51,167 nt of DNA from Microvirga puerhi (GTDB taxonomy: Bacteria; Pseudomonadota; Alphaproteobacteria; Rhizobiales; Beijerinckiaceae), in NCBI RefSeq assembly GCF_020089865.1, contig NZ_JAIRBM010000029.1, forward strand, positions 1 through 51,167. The letters run 5' to 3'. Numbering within the stretch: the stretch's first letter is position 1; every line of letters starts with the position of its first letter. The notes under the pieces are model-generated. The model did no database searches and was not told the origin of the DNA. It was given only the letters and a program-made list of their open reading frames with translations. Below are positions 27,403 through 34,893 of this stretch, in pieces. Position numbers and translations under genes: made by a program.

Positions 27403-27990
27403 TTAATGGGGCAGTTCAATTCGTGAGCCATAGCCAGGGGGCATTTGGTAATCGTCGAGTTCGTCCACGGCGGCATCTGTCGCAGGCTTGTCACGCGCCC
27501 GAGCCTCATCCTCCGCAATTGTCGTCGAGAGATGAAGAATGCTTCGTACCGCAGCAATAACTCTGATTGAACGCAGGATTAGCAGAACGAGAGCGTAGGT
27601 AAGTGCTGCCGGAAGGAGCTGTCCGAGTGGGATCGTAGGCACCAATTCCCGCCCTGTCGAAAGTGCCGGAAGTGTCCATTTTAAAAGTTTGCCCATGACA
27701 GCTATCACACATGCCATGAGGGCATAGAGAAATAGGCCTCCGAAGACCGCAATTTGCCGGTCGATTGCTCCGGAAATCGAGCGAAGGCGCTTTACACTGA
27801 AATTGCCTGCCCGAAGTGCGGTTGCGCCCAGGACCATTGCTGGAATGAAAGCGGCCATGAGAAAGCCGATCACTGTCACAATCTCAGCAATACCATCATT
27901 GTAGAAGTCGCTCGGCATGAAGATGGCCGAGGTAATACCTGCGGCCAAGGCTACAATCGTTTCCCATCCCGTGAGGCGTAGGCGTCTCAT
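27403..27990 (-). CDS. Four-helix membrane protein of a two-gene module
   Basis: The 195-residue protein has about four hydrophobic segments (about residues 8-26, 33-58, 78-102 and 123-147) and a charged, probably cytoplasmic tail of about 45 residues. No family is recognised. Its ATG overlaps the stop of the upstream gene (ATGA), so both are translated together. In size and topology it resembles membrane subunits of two-gene phage-defence systems such as KwaA of Kiwa, but there is no sequence pattern that lets me claim homology. Its place in a defence-bearing island makes a membrane effector or sensor a testable idea. Confidence 0.75.
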   Translation of the reverse strand: MRRLRLTGWETIVALAAGITSAIFMPSDFYNDGIAEIVTVIGFLMAAFIPAMVLGATALRAGNFSVKRLRSISGAIDRQIAVFGGLFLYALMACVIAVMGKLLKWTLPALSTGRELVPTIPLGQLLPAALTYALVLLILRSIRVIAAVRSILHLSTTIAEDEARARDKPATDAAVDELDDYQMPPGYGSRIELPH

Positions 27991-28958
27991 TCGATTAATC
28001 CCGCGTCCCTATAGGAGGTCGCTGCTGTTTGCAGAGCCCGCCAAGCCTCGCTCCGAATCAGGATGTTCCCTCTATGTTCAATATCGGCCTCAACGCTAAG
28101 ACGTTCAAGCCTCCCACGGTTTCTCTGCATCCCGCTTCCTTTAAGGACTAACTCCTCATCAGGGATATGCCGGAGCATGGCGAGGGCCTCATCTCCCTTA
28201 AGGGTTAGCTTCTTCCGGCCGGTTTTCAAGGAAACGCTAAGATTAATTTCAATCGTTGCTCCGTAGTCGCCGGCAATCTTCTCAATGACGCCGGTATCGA
28301 AATGCGCGGCTTGAAGAACGCCCCACACGTCTGTTGGGCTTTCTCCTGTCGCTCGCACCGAGAAACTGCCTTCGGGGTCCAATCTGAGGTCGTCCAGACT
28401 GACAGGCGGAGGCCGCAGGTTGATTGAGTTCACATCCTTGAGGATGTGTGCGCTGTCGTCGAGCAGGACTTCGCGCAGAAGCTGAACTTTTCCATTTCTG
28501 GTCGCAATTTGGGTTCTCTCGCAGAGAAGCCAATAAAGGTACCGCTCTAAGACACTCGTGGTCAGATCCTGTTCGACAATCAGGACGTGATCGCCTCGGA
28601 TCAAAAAGAAGCTCATGCCACGTAGGACTTCGGCATCGTTGGGCTTTACAAGTTCTCGGACCTCAAGCTCGGCCACGTTGGAGGCATTTTGCATAAGGAG
28701 CGGGATATGAGTGTCCTCGCGGAAGCGGACCAACTCCCCATAAACATCGCCGGTCCTGGTCGCCTTTCGACCATTGAGCAAAATGCTCCCGTAATCTGGA
28801 TCTGGGTAAGTCCGAAGCTTGGCTGCTGTATCCAACGGCACGCCGTCGACTTTATGCTGTAGCGCCTGTGCAACCGACAGGGAGAGCGTCTCGGCAATCA
28901 GCGGCTCTGAACTTCGGTGGAAACGGCGATAGTGAACACGAACGCGCTTGGTCGGCAT
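27987..28958 (-). CDS. Unrecognised ~323-residue soluble protein of a two-gene module
   Basis: I do not recognise the family. From the ATG at 28958 (an AAGG lies upstream; the frame extends ten codons further) it has 323 residues, with no signal peptide or membrane segment. The middle shows mixed strands and helices (MSFFLIRGDHVLIVEQDLTT followed by YLYWLLCERT). The C-terminal third is charged and could be a two-strand/helix domain (GATIEINLSVSLKTGRKKLTL). It is translationally coupled to a four-helix membrane protein. The gene order, soluble then membrane, is the reverse of Kiwa. Function unknown; a partner or activator of the membrane protein is inferred. Confidence 0.75.
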   Translation of the reverse strand: MPTKRVRVHYRRFHRSSEPLIAETLSLSVAQALQHKVDGVPLDTAAKLRTYPDPDYGSILLNGRKATRTGDVYGELVRFREDTHIPLLMQNASNVAELEVRELVKPNDAEVLRGMSFFLIRGDHVLIVEQDLTTSVLERYLYWLLCERTQIATRNGKVQLLREVLLDDSAHILKDVNSINLRPPPVSLDDLRLDPEGSFSVRATGESPTDVWGVLQAAHFDTGVIEKIAGDYGATIEINLSVSLKTGRKKLTLKGDEALAMLRHIPDEELVLKGSGMQRNRGRLERLSVEADIEHRGNILIRSEAWRALQTAATSYRDAGLIE

Positions 28959-29112
28959 CGATAAGCCTTTATACCTAAACGAGCGCAACCTTATGAGTTA
29001 ACCGGCTCACGGGACAAGTGTCGCTGCGCCGTTGTGGACAGGCTCTACCCTTCTATTGGGTACTGTGCCCCTGCGGCCTCCGAGGGCTTCGGCAAGGACC
29101 GAGAACGCTGGA

Positions 29113-29130
29113 TGGGGAAGGCGGTGGGGA
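29113..29130 (+). repeat. Element-end repeat, right copy
   Basis: The 18-bp sequence is identical to 15714-15731 and in the same orientation. It lies 54 bases inside the right att core (29185). It sits in a 230-base non-coding stretch between the two-gene module and the tRNA. Confidence 0.7.
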
Positions 29131-29184
29131 AGACCGCTATGGGAACAGAAATCTCTCTTAGATACTAAGTCATTAGTAGAGATA

Positions 29185-29200
29185 AATGGCGGAGAGGGGG
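29185..29200. repeat. attachment site, right copy (attR) in tRNA-Ser
   Basis: This 16-bp copy matches 15576-15591 and covers the last 14 bases of the tRNA gene plus two bases beyond it. The element lies to its left, so the tRNA stays intact after integration. Confidence 0.87.
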
Positions 29201-29276
29201 AGATTCGAACTCCCGATACGGTTGCCCGTATGCCGCATTTCGAGTGCGGTGCATTCAACCACTCTGCCACCTCTCC
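29187..29276 (-). tRNA. tRNA-Ser(CGA)
   Basis: The 90-base gene on the minus strand folds as a class II tRNA with a long variable arm. Acceptor stem GGAGAGG/CCTCTCC, discriminator G and an encoded CCA are all visible. The anticodon loop is CTCGAAA inside stem CCGCA/TGCGG, giving anticodon CGA, which reads UCG. The T loop is TTCGAAT. Its 3' end is the integration site of the island to its left. Confidence 0.96.
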
Positions 29277-29540
29277 GGAGGGCGAAAGCCGTAAGGCCCG
29301 CTGGTTGAGGCCGGGTGGATATCATGCGTTTTTTGTCTTCACAAGCACTTAAATCGATGGATTTGATTGACATGGCAAGGATCCTCCCCTAGGAGAGGCT
29401 CCCTGGAGCGTGGGGACGTATGCCCGCGCTTTTTCGTTGCGACGGGCCTCGTGCCTGTCGTGGTTTGAAGCCGGAACTGCCAAAAAGCCGGCCGCGCGGG
29501 TCTCCCGCGGAGAGCCGGGTTTGAACACGAGGATCGAAAG
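29277..29540 (+). promoter_or_regulatory. rplU leader region
   Basis: About 260 bases before rplU hold no gene. A possible promoter is TTGACA at 29367-29372 with TAGGAG 17 bases on (weak -10 match). The part at 29460-29525 is GC-rich and can form hairpins (GCCGG with CCGGG flanking a CCCGCGG region), compatible with a structured 5' leader. No known leader family was identified. Confidence 0.35.
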
Positions 29541-29933
29541 ATGTTCGCAGTGATCAAGACCGGCGGCAAGCAGTATCGCGTTGCCGCCAATGACGTCATC
29601 ACCGTCGCCAAGCTCGCGGGCGAGCCGGGCGCCGCCGTCACGTTCGACCAAGTTCTGATGGTCACGAACGACAACGGCACCCAGGTTGGCGCGCCCCTCA
29701 TCGAGGGCGCCACCGTGGCGGGCGAGGTCGTCGAACAGACGCGCGGCGAGAAGGTCATCGCCTTCAAGAAGCGTCGTCGCCAGAATTCGCGCCGCAAGCG
29801 CGGGCATCGCCAGGACTATACCGTGATCCGGATCACCGAGATCCTGGGTCAGGGCGAGAAGCCTAAGAAGGCTGCGGCAAAGAAGAAGACCACCAAGGCT
29901 GCGGCTGAAGACGCTGCGCCGGCCGCCGAATAA
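29541..29933 (+). CDS. rplU: 50S ribosomal protein L21
   Basis: The protein starts with the L21 signature MFAVIKTGGKQYRVAANDVI and contains VVEQTRGEKVIAFKKRRRQN, then RRKRGHRQDYTVIRI. It binds 23S rRNA in the large subunit. At 130 residues it is longer than the usual ~103 because of an Ala/Lys-rich tail (KKAAAKKKTTKAAAEDAA), a feature common in Hyphomicrobiales. It is followed 35 bases later by rpmA, the standard pairing. Confidence 0.97.
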   Translation: MFAVIKTGGKQYRVAANDVITVAKLAGEPGAAVTFDQVLMVTNDNGTQVGAPLIEGATVAGEVVEQTRGEKVIAFKKRRRQNSRRKRGHRQDYTVIRITEILGQGEKPKKAAAKKKTTKAAAEDAAPAAE

Positions 29934-29968
29934 TCGCGGCTTCGAAAGACAGAACACGGGAGTAACCC

Positions 29969-30235
29969 ATGGCTCACAAAAAAGCAGGCGGCTCGTCTCG
30001 TAACGGTCGCGACTCCGATGGCCGTCGTCTGGGCGTCAAGAAGTTCGGCGATCAACAGGTCGTAGCGGGCAACATTATTATTCGTCAGCGCGGCACGAAG
30101 TGGCACGCGGGCGTCAATGTCGGCATGGGCAAGGATCATACCCTCTTTGCCACGGCCAATGGCCGAGTCCGATTCCTTACGAAACAAGGCCGAGCTTTCG
30201 TATCGGTCGTCCCGGCCCAAGAGGCCGCAGAATAA
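29969..30235 (+). CDS. rpmA: 50S ribosomal protein L27
   Basis: The 88-residue protein starts MAHKKAGGSSRNGRDSDGRR and continues LGVKKFGDQQVVAGNII and RQRGTKWHAG, the L27 signature. Its N-terminal tail reaches towards the peptidyl-transferase centre. A GGGAG site lies before the ATG. It is co-transcribed with rplU and followed by a stem-loop before the GNAT gene. Confidence 0.97.
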   Translation: MAHKKAGGSSRNGRDSDGRRLGVKKFGDQQVVAGNIIIRQRGTKWHAGVNVGMGKDHTLFATANGRVRFLTKQGRAFVSVVPAQEAAE

Positions 30236-30347
30236 ACGGCGAGAGCAAAACGAAGGAGCTCCCGCCGGCATCACACCGACCCGGCGGATCCAGGTAGCTC
30301 CCGAAAAGGCCTAAAAGGGCCAAGCTCCAGAAGATCCGAGATCGACA

Positions 30348-30376
30348 GGGGAGGTGGGATGTCCACCTCCCCTTCG
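30348..30376 (+). terminator. Stem-loop after rpmA
   Basis: A perfect 10-bp stem (GGGGAGGTGG with CCACCTCCCC) with a 5-base loop lies 113 bases after the rpmA stop. Only a short TT follows, so it may attenuate and not fully stop transcription into the next gene. Confidence 0.6.
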
Positions 30377-30421
30377 TCATTTCAGGGCTCAGAAAGGGCC
30401 CGACCGGATCGGAGCACGACT

Positions 30422-31066
30422 ATGTTTCCCGACCTCACCCGTGACGATGTTTTCCGCCTGGAAACCCGCCGCCTGTGGCTGCGCTGGCCCCGCCTTGCGG
30501 ATGCCCAAGCGATCGTACGCCTTGCCGGTGAGAAAGCTGTCGCGGAGATGACGGCTCGAATTCCGCATCCATACGCACCGGAGACGGCGGAGCGATTTAT
30601 CTTCCAGGCCCGGCAGTCCAATGCGGATGGCCTCAGCCTGCAGCTCGCCATCACGCCAAAAGGCAAGCCGAACAATCTGATCGGGCTCGTGGGCATCGGC
30701 CCAAGCCCGGAGGACGGTTGTCCCAGTCTCGGTTACTGGCTCGGCATCCCGTTCTGGGGGCAGGGCTATGCCACCGAGGCAGCGCGGGCCCTCATCGATG
30801 CCTTCTTCGCCTACGGCCATGAAAGCGAGCTGAGGGCATCGACTCGGGTGATCAACCCGGCCTCCCGCCGTGTGCTGGAGAAGTGCGGCTTTGCCTATCA
30901 GGGCTCCGGCCTTGCGGAACTCCAGGCCCGGGGCGGGTTCTACCCGGCCGATCATTTTCGTCTCGACCGGCGGGCCTGGGAAAGCCTGAAGAGCTGGGGC
31001 CATACAGGCCTCGTCCGCGAGCCGGTTTCGCCCGAGGCGGGGTCGGAACTTTCGCTGGCAAGCTAA
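30422..31066 (+). CDS. GNAT-family N-acetyltransferase (RimJ/RimL-like)
   Basis: The 214-residue protein begins with the RimJ-type entry (FRLETRRLWLRWPRLADAQA) and has the acetyl-CoA binding loop region YWLGIPFWGQGYATEA. The helix after it (NPASRRVLEKCGFAYQG) is typical. It transfers an acetyl group to an amine; the acceptor is unknown, though a ribosomal protein or another N terminus is common in this clade. I prefer the start at 30422 with GGAG upstream over the in-frame ATG at 30359, which falls in the terminator hairpin. The position between rpmA and obgE is conserved in Hyphomicrobiales. Confidence 0.9.
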   Translation: MFPDLTRDDVFRLETRRLWLRWPRLADAQAIVRLAGEKAVAEMTARIPHPYAPETAERFIFQARQSNADGLSLQLAITPKGKPNNLIGLVGIGPSPEDGCPSLGYWLGIPFWGQGYATEAARALIDAFFAYGHESELRASTRVINPASRRVLEKCGFAYQGSGLAELQARGGFYPADHFRLDRRAWESLKSWGHTGLVREPVSPEAGSELSLAS

Positions 31067-31069
31067 GTC

Positions 31070-31106
31070 CGTCGAGCGCTCCCGGATGAACTGGGAGCGC
31101 TCGACG
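31070..31106 (+). terminator. Perfect 14-bp stem-loop between GNAT gene and obgE
   Basis: A perfect inverted repeat (31070-31083 with 31093-31106) with a 9-base loop starts three bases after the GNAT stop. No T run follows, so it could be a processing or attenuation hairpin as well as a terminator. Confidence 0.6.
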
Positions 31107-31215
31107 CCTTGTGCGCGTTGCCCCCGCACGATGGATGTAGACGGTCGCATTTTTTCACCGCAGAACGGGATACGCTTTTGCGAAAAATGCTCCAGTCCCG
31201 TAAAGGGAGCGGATT

Positions 31216-32250
31216 ATGAAATTTCTCGACCAAGCCAAGATCTATATCCGCTCAGGCGACGGCGGCGCCGGTTGCGTGTCGTTTCGCCGTGAAAAATTCA
31301 TCGAGTTCGGCGGGCCCGACGGGGGCGACGGCGGACGCGGCGGAGACGTCTGGGCTGAATGCGTCGAGGGTCTCAACACCCTCATCGACTACCGCTATCA
31401 GCAGCACTTCAAGGCCAAGAAGGGCGATCACGGCATGGGGAAGAACCGTGCCGGTGGTAAGGGGCACGACGTGATCCTCAAGGTGCCGGCCGGCACCGAA
31501 ATCCTCGATGAGGACGGCGAAACGGTGATCGCCGACATGACCGAGGTCGGCCAGAAAGTGCTTCTGGCCAAGGGCGGCAATGGCGGCTTCGGCAATGCCT
31601 ATTTCACCACCTCCACCAATCGCGCCCCCCGTCGTGCCAATCCCGGCCAGGAGGGGGAGGAGCGCTGGATCATCCTGCGTCTCAAGCTGATCGCGGATGC
31701 CGGCCTCGTCGGGCTGCCCAATGCCGGCAAGTCAACGTTCCTTGCGACCGTGACGGCTGCGAAACCGAAGATCGCCGATTATCCTTTCACCACGTTGCAC
31801 CCGGGCCTTGGCGTCGTGCGGGCCTACAACCGGGAATTCGTGTTGGCCGACATTCCGGGTCTCATCGAGGGCGCATCCGAAGGCGTCGGTCTCGGCGACC
31901 GATTCTTAAGCCATGTGGAGCGCTGTCGTGTGCTTCTGCATCTCGTCGATGGAACCAGCGAGCATGCGGGTAAGGCCTACAAGACCGTCCGGCACGAGAT
32001 CGAGGCCTATGGCCACGGCTTGGCGGACAAGCCCGAGATCGTCGCTCTCTCCAAAACCGACGCTCTCGATCCCGACACCTTGAAAGAACAGCTGGCACGC
32101 CTGAAGCGCGCCGCCAAGCGAACCCCTTACGTGGTCTCCGCCGCGTCCGGACAGGGGGTGCAGGAAGTTCTGCAGGCCTTGCTCTCCATCATCGATGAGG
32201 CCAGGGTCGCAGAAAAGGTGGTCGAGACCCAGGAGGAATGGCGTCCGTGA
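31216..32250 (+). CDS. obgE: GTPase Obg (ObgE/CgtA)
   Basis: The 344-residue protein has the glycine-rich Obg fold (IRSGDGGAGCVSFRREKFIE, then GGDGGRGGDVW) and a GTPase domain: P-loop GLPNAGKST (166-174), switch I DYPFTTLHP and G3 DIPGLIEGAS. Obg acts in 50S assembly and in stress signalling. An AAGGGAG site precedes the start. Its end overlaps proB by four bases. Confidence 0.97.
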   Translation: MKFLDQAKIYIRSGDGGAGCVSFRREKFIEFGGPDGGDGGRGGDVWAECVEGLNTLIDYRYQQHFKAKKGDHGMGKNRAGGKGHDVILKVPAGTEILDEDGETVIADMTEVGQKVLLAKGGNGGFGNAYFTTSTNRAPRRANPGQEGEERWIILRLKLIADAGLVGLPNAGKSTFLATVTAAKPKIADYPFTTLHPGLGVVRAYNREFVLADIPGLIEGASEGVGLGDRFLSHVERCRVLLHLVDGTSEHAGKAYKTVRHEIEAYGHGLADKPEIVALSKTDALDPDTLKEQLARLKRAAKRTPYVVSAASGQGVQEVLQALLSIIDEARVAEKVVETQEEWRP

Positions 32251-33365
32251 GTCTTGACCTTCGCCAGTTCCGCCGCATCGTCCTCAAGGTCGGCTCCTCA
32301 CTTCTCGTCGATCGTGCCCGGGGGCGCCTCAACCATGCCTGGCTAGCCGCCCTGGCGGAGGATATCGCGGACCTGCATGCTCGCGGGGCAGACGTGCTTG
32401 TGGTTTCCTCCGGTGCCATTGCCATGGGCCGCACGGTGCTGGGATTACCGCCAGGGCCTCTCCGCCTCGAGGAGAGCCAAGCGGCGGCGGCGGTCGGGCA
32501 GATCGCCCTTGCACGGACATGGTCCGAGGTTCTGGCGCATCATGGGATAACGGCCGGGCAGATCCTGGTGACGCTCGCCGATACGGAGCAGCGTCGTCGC
32601 TATCTCAATGCCAGGGCGACCACCCTGAAGCTCCTCGACATGCGGGCCGTGCCGGTCGTCAATGAGAACGACACGGTGGCGACGAGCGAGATCCGCTATG
32701 GCGACAATGACCGCCTGGCGGCCCGTGTCGCCACCATGATCGGGGCCGATCTGCTGGTTCTGTTCTCCGATATCGACGGGCTTTATACGGCGCCGCCTGC
32801 ATCCGATCCTGACGCGCAGCATATTCCCGTCGTCGACCGCATCACGCCGGCCATCGAGGGGATGGCGGGCGGGGCGGCCTCCGAACTCTCCCGCGGCGGC
32901 ATGCGTACCAAGATCGAGGCAGGCAAGATCGCCGCCGCCGGTGGCACGCATATGATCATCGCGGATGGACGCGCGAAGAACCCGCTGAAATGTGTCGCTG
33001 AAGGTGGGCGCTGCACCTGGTTCCTGACCCCTTCCAACCCCGCAACGGCCCGCAAGACCTGGATCGCGGGAGCACTCGAGCCACGCGGCATTCTTTACGT
33101 CGACGATGGAGCGACGCGCGCGCTTCAGGGCGGAGCGAGTCTCCTGCCGGTGGGCGTTCGTCGGATTGAAGGCATCTTCGCCCGGGGCGACGCTGTCACC
33201 ATTCGTAACGAGGCCCGTATCCTGGGGCGCGGCCTCGTCGCCTACGATGCAGAGGATGCCTTGCGGATCATCGGCAGGCCCAGCCGCGAGATCGAAGCGA
33301 TCCTCGGCTATCCGGGCCGGACCGAGATGGTTCACCGGGACGATATGGCCTTGCAGGCCGAGTAG
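32247..33365 (+). CDS. proB: Glutamate 5-kinase
   Basis: The protein phosphorylates L-glutamate, the first step of proline synthesis; ProA (35735-37072) makes the next step. The amino-acid kinase domain has VLKVGSSLL, VVSSGAIAMG and the Asn/Asp-rich VNENDTVA. A PUA domain ends the protein (about residues 275-370). The in-frame ATG at 32238 lies directly against the AGGAGGA (32231-32237), leaving no spacer; I choose the GTG at 32247, which overlaps the obgE stop (GTGA) and has good spacing, giving 372 residues. Confidence 0.94.
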   Translation: MSLDLRQFRRIVLKVGSSLLVDRARGRLNHAWLAALAEDIADLHARGADVLVVSSGAIAMGRTVLGLPPGPLRLEESQAAAAVGQIALARTWSEVLAHHGITAGQILVTLADTEQRRRYLNARATTLKLLDMRAVPVVNENDTVATSEIRYGDNDRLAARVATMIGADLLVLFSDIDGLYTAPPASDPDAQHIPVVDRITPAIEGMAGGAASELSRGGMRTKIEAGKIAAAGGTHMIIADGRAKNPLKCVAEGGRCTWFLTPSNPATARKTWIAGALEPRGILYVDDGATRALQGGASLLPVGVRRIEGIFARGDAVTIRNEARILGRGLVAYDAEDALRIIGRPSREIEAILGYPGRTEMVHRDDMALQAE

Positions 33366-33417
33366 GGTCAGGGCCCCCTATCCGGCCTGCGGAATGACGT
33401 CTGGCCGCAGTCAGCGG

Positions 33418-33831
33418 TCACATAGGCGGCATCTTGTCGAATTTCGGCAGGTTTGGATCGATATGGTCCCAGGGCTGACTGGCAGCGCTCCAGAAAACCA
33501 TCTGTGGCTTATACCGGCTTGGGTCGTCGAGGCTTCCGGCGCGCACGACGAAATAGTCCGGCATGTCGGGAAACGTCATAGCGATCGGTGATCCACAAGT
33601 AGGGCAGAAAGCGCGCGTTTTGACCGTTCCGTTGTCGCTGACCAAGTTCCAGTGTGCCGCTTCGCCCTCGATCTCCACAGCTGCGCGCGGGAAGGTGAGA
33701 TGAGATCCGTGCCCAGTGCCGCTCTCACGCTGACATTGGCGACACTGGCAATCGCCCATCATCACCGGTTCGGCTGAGATTTTGTAGCGGAGCGCGCCAC
33801 AGGCGCACCCTCCCGTATAAGGCTCGCTCAT
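33418..33831 (-). CDS. GFA/CENP-V family zinc-binding protein
   Basis: The 137-residue protein has the cysteine pattern of the GFA fold: C9 and C11 (GGCACGAL), C28, C30 and C33 (CQCRQC), and C76 and C79 (CPTCGSP). Founding members include the glutathione-dependent formaldehyde-activating enzyme, but most have no confirmed substrate. It lies 113 bases after the SRPBCC gene on the same strand and could be in the ArsR operon. There is no signal peptide. Confidence 0.88.
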   Translation of the reverse strand: MSEPYTGGCACGALRYKISAEPVMMGDCQCRQCQRESGTGHGSHLTFPRAAVEIEGEAAHWNLVSDNGTVKTRAFCPTCGSPIAMTFPDMPDYFVVRAGSLDDPSRYKPQMVFWSAASQPWDHIDPNLPKFDKMPPM

Positions 33832-33944
33832 GTCTTTCCATCTCCTTTGAAGTATTGTCGAGCCAGGGTGCGTTCGAGGGCGTCGAACATGTTCGCTCGC
33901 CTCGCGTTCCGCGGCAGGCTCGGGCCGCCGTCTTGTCGGTCGCG

Positions 33945-34409
33945 TCAGTCCTGTTCGGCAGCGGTATTACCGAGGTTTTGGACAACCTTCTTCCAGCCTT
34001 CGCTCATGTTCTTGTAAGCCGTGTCATTCCTGGGCAGGACGAAGCCGGAATGGACTAGGCGGAGCCGTGTTCCGCCTGCTGCCCTGGAAAGCGTCCAGGT
34101 GACAACTGTGTCCAATTGGGAGCCGTACCCGACATTGGCCTCGTGGCCGCCTTTCCAGGCATAGACGAGTCGTTCGTTCGGGATCACCTCCAGCACTTGG
34201 CAGTGAATGGTTCCGTTCCAGTCACCGGCTGGCTTCGTCTGGAACGTGAAGCGCTGGCCCGTGATAGGCTTGAATCCTGTCGGCGCCATCATCCAGCGGC
34301 CCATCAGTTCGCCGTCTACCAGCGTCCTCCAGATCGTTTTCGGCGCATGCGGAAAGAGTTCGTCAATCACGATCTCCTGCGTGTCGGATTTCAATACGGC
34401 GTCGTTCAT
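33945..34409 (-). CDS. SRPBCC (AHSA1-type) domain protein
   Basis: The 154-residue protein has the START-like fold pattern of AHSA1 relatives: VIDELFPHAPKTIWRTLVD, then GRWMMAPTGF and LEVIPNERLVYAWKGG and a C-terminal helix (EGWKKVVQNL). Members bind small hydrophobic ligands; many are paired with an ArsR regulator, as here. Its ATG overlaps the stop of the ArsR gene (ATGA). Ligand unknown. Confidence 0.87.
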   Translation of the reverse strand: MNDAVLKSDTQEIVIDELFPHAPKTIWRTLVDGELMGRWMMAPTGFKPITGQRFTFQTKPAGDWNGTIHCQVLEVIPNERLVYAWKGGHEANVGYGSQLDTVVTWTLSRAAGGTRLRLVHSGFVLPRNDTAYKNMSEGWKKVVQNLGNTAAEQD

Positions 34410-34735
34410 GGATCGATCTCTTTCAGAAGGGTACGGAGGTTGGCGAACCGCTCACGCCAGAAGACGCCGTAGTGGCTCATCCAATCGAAGAGGGGAGCAA
34501 GGCCCTCCGGTTCGGCGCGATAAAAGACCCTCCTGCCCTCGGGCCGTTCGGTGACCAAGCCGGCCTGCTTCAGCGCCTTGAGATGCTGGGAGATGGCGCC
34601 CTGCGTCACGCCGCTTCCCCGCGTCAGCTCGACCACTGTAATTTCGTCGGCGCCGACCAACCGCTCGAACACGGCTCGCCGGGTCGGGTCGGCAAGGGCG
34701 CGCATCACGCTGTTGATGTTGGCTGCTTCATGCAT
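34406..34735 (-). CDS. ArsR-family transcriptional repressor
   Basis: The 109-residue protein has a winged helix: VMRALADPTRRAVFERL, then VVELTRGSGVTQGAISQHL and a wing VTERPEGRRVFYR. No clear metal-binding cysteine pair is seen, so it belongs to the non-metal ArsR branch found with SRPBCC partners. It starts the operon ArsR-SRPBCC, perhaps with the GFA gene. Two palindromes at 34744-34777, just upstream, are its likely operators. Confidence 0.88.
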   Translation of the reverse strand: MHEAANINSVMRALADPTRRAVFERLVGADEITVVELTRGSGVTQGAISQHLKALKQAGLVTERPEGRRVFYRAEPEGLAPLFDWMSHYGVFWRERFANLRTLLKEIDP

Positions 34736-34743
34736 GGGAAATA

Positions 34744-34759
34744 ATTAGCGAACACTAAT
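34744..34759. promoter_or_regulatory. Palindromic operator candidate 1 (ArsR)
   Basis: ATTAGCGAACACTAAT is a 6-4-6 inverted repeat with one mismatch. It lies nine bases before the ArsR start codon and shares its half-sites with the next palindrome. Confidence 0.7.
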
Positions 34760-34761
34760 CA

Positions 34762-34777
34762 ATTAGTCAATACTAAT
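34762..34777. promoter_or_regulatory. Palindromic operator candidate 2 (ArsR)
   Basis: ATTAGTCAATACTAAT is a perfect 6-4-6 inverted repeat, extendable to 7-4-7. It begins 18 bases after the first site, close to two helical turns. The pair suggests two cooperating repressor dimers and autoregulation. Confidence 0.72.
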
Positions 34778-34893
34778 TCATTGGGACCGGCGGCGCTGCC
34801 CCCGCAGCTGGGGCGTGCTGCCATTGATGCTGGCCATGAGGCTTGTCGCGACGCACTTCTTCCGACCAACGGGGCAAAGAAACATGCGTCTTG

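Larger units (their letters stand above)
15576..29200. mobile_element. Integrated genomic island in tRNA-Ser(CGA) with defence-like cargo
   Basis: A 16-bp direct repeat (AATGGCGGAGAGGGGG) bounds about 13.6 kb. The right copy is the 3' end of the intact tRNA-Ser(CGA) on the minus strand, and the left copy stands alone after the LuxR-type gene. A P4-type integrase lies just inside the left end. Inside are small DNA-binding proteins, two large STAND-NTPase genes and a two-gene membrane module. No conjugation, capsid or replication genes are recognisable. The cargo part (about 19.1-28 kb) is visibly less GC-rich than the flanks. A defence-carrying integrative island or P4-like satellite relative is the best reading; the cargo function is inferred. 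Confidence 0.88.

Noticed and set aside
27403..28958. Direct naming of the two-gene module as Kiwa
   Set aside because: Only size and topology agree. The gene order is reversed and no KwaB motif was recognised.
29032..29352. A plus-strand frame across the tRNA-Ser gene
   Set aside because: It consists mainly of the complement of the tRNA; coding is not plausible.
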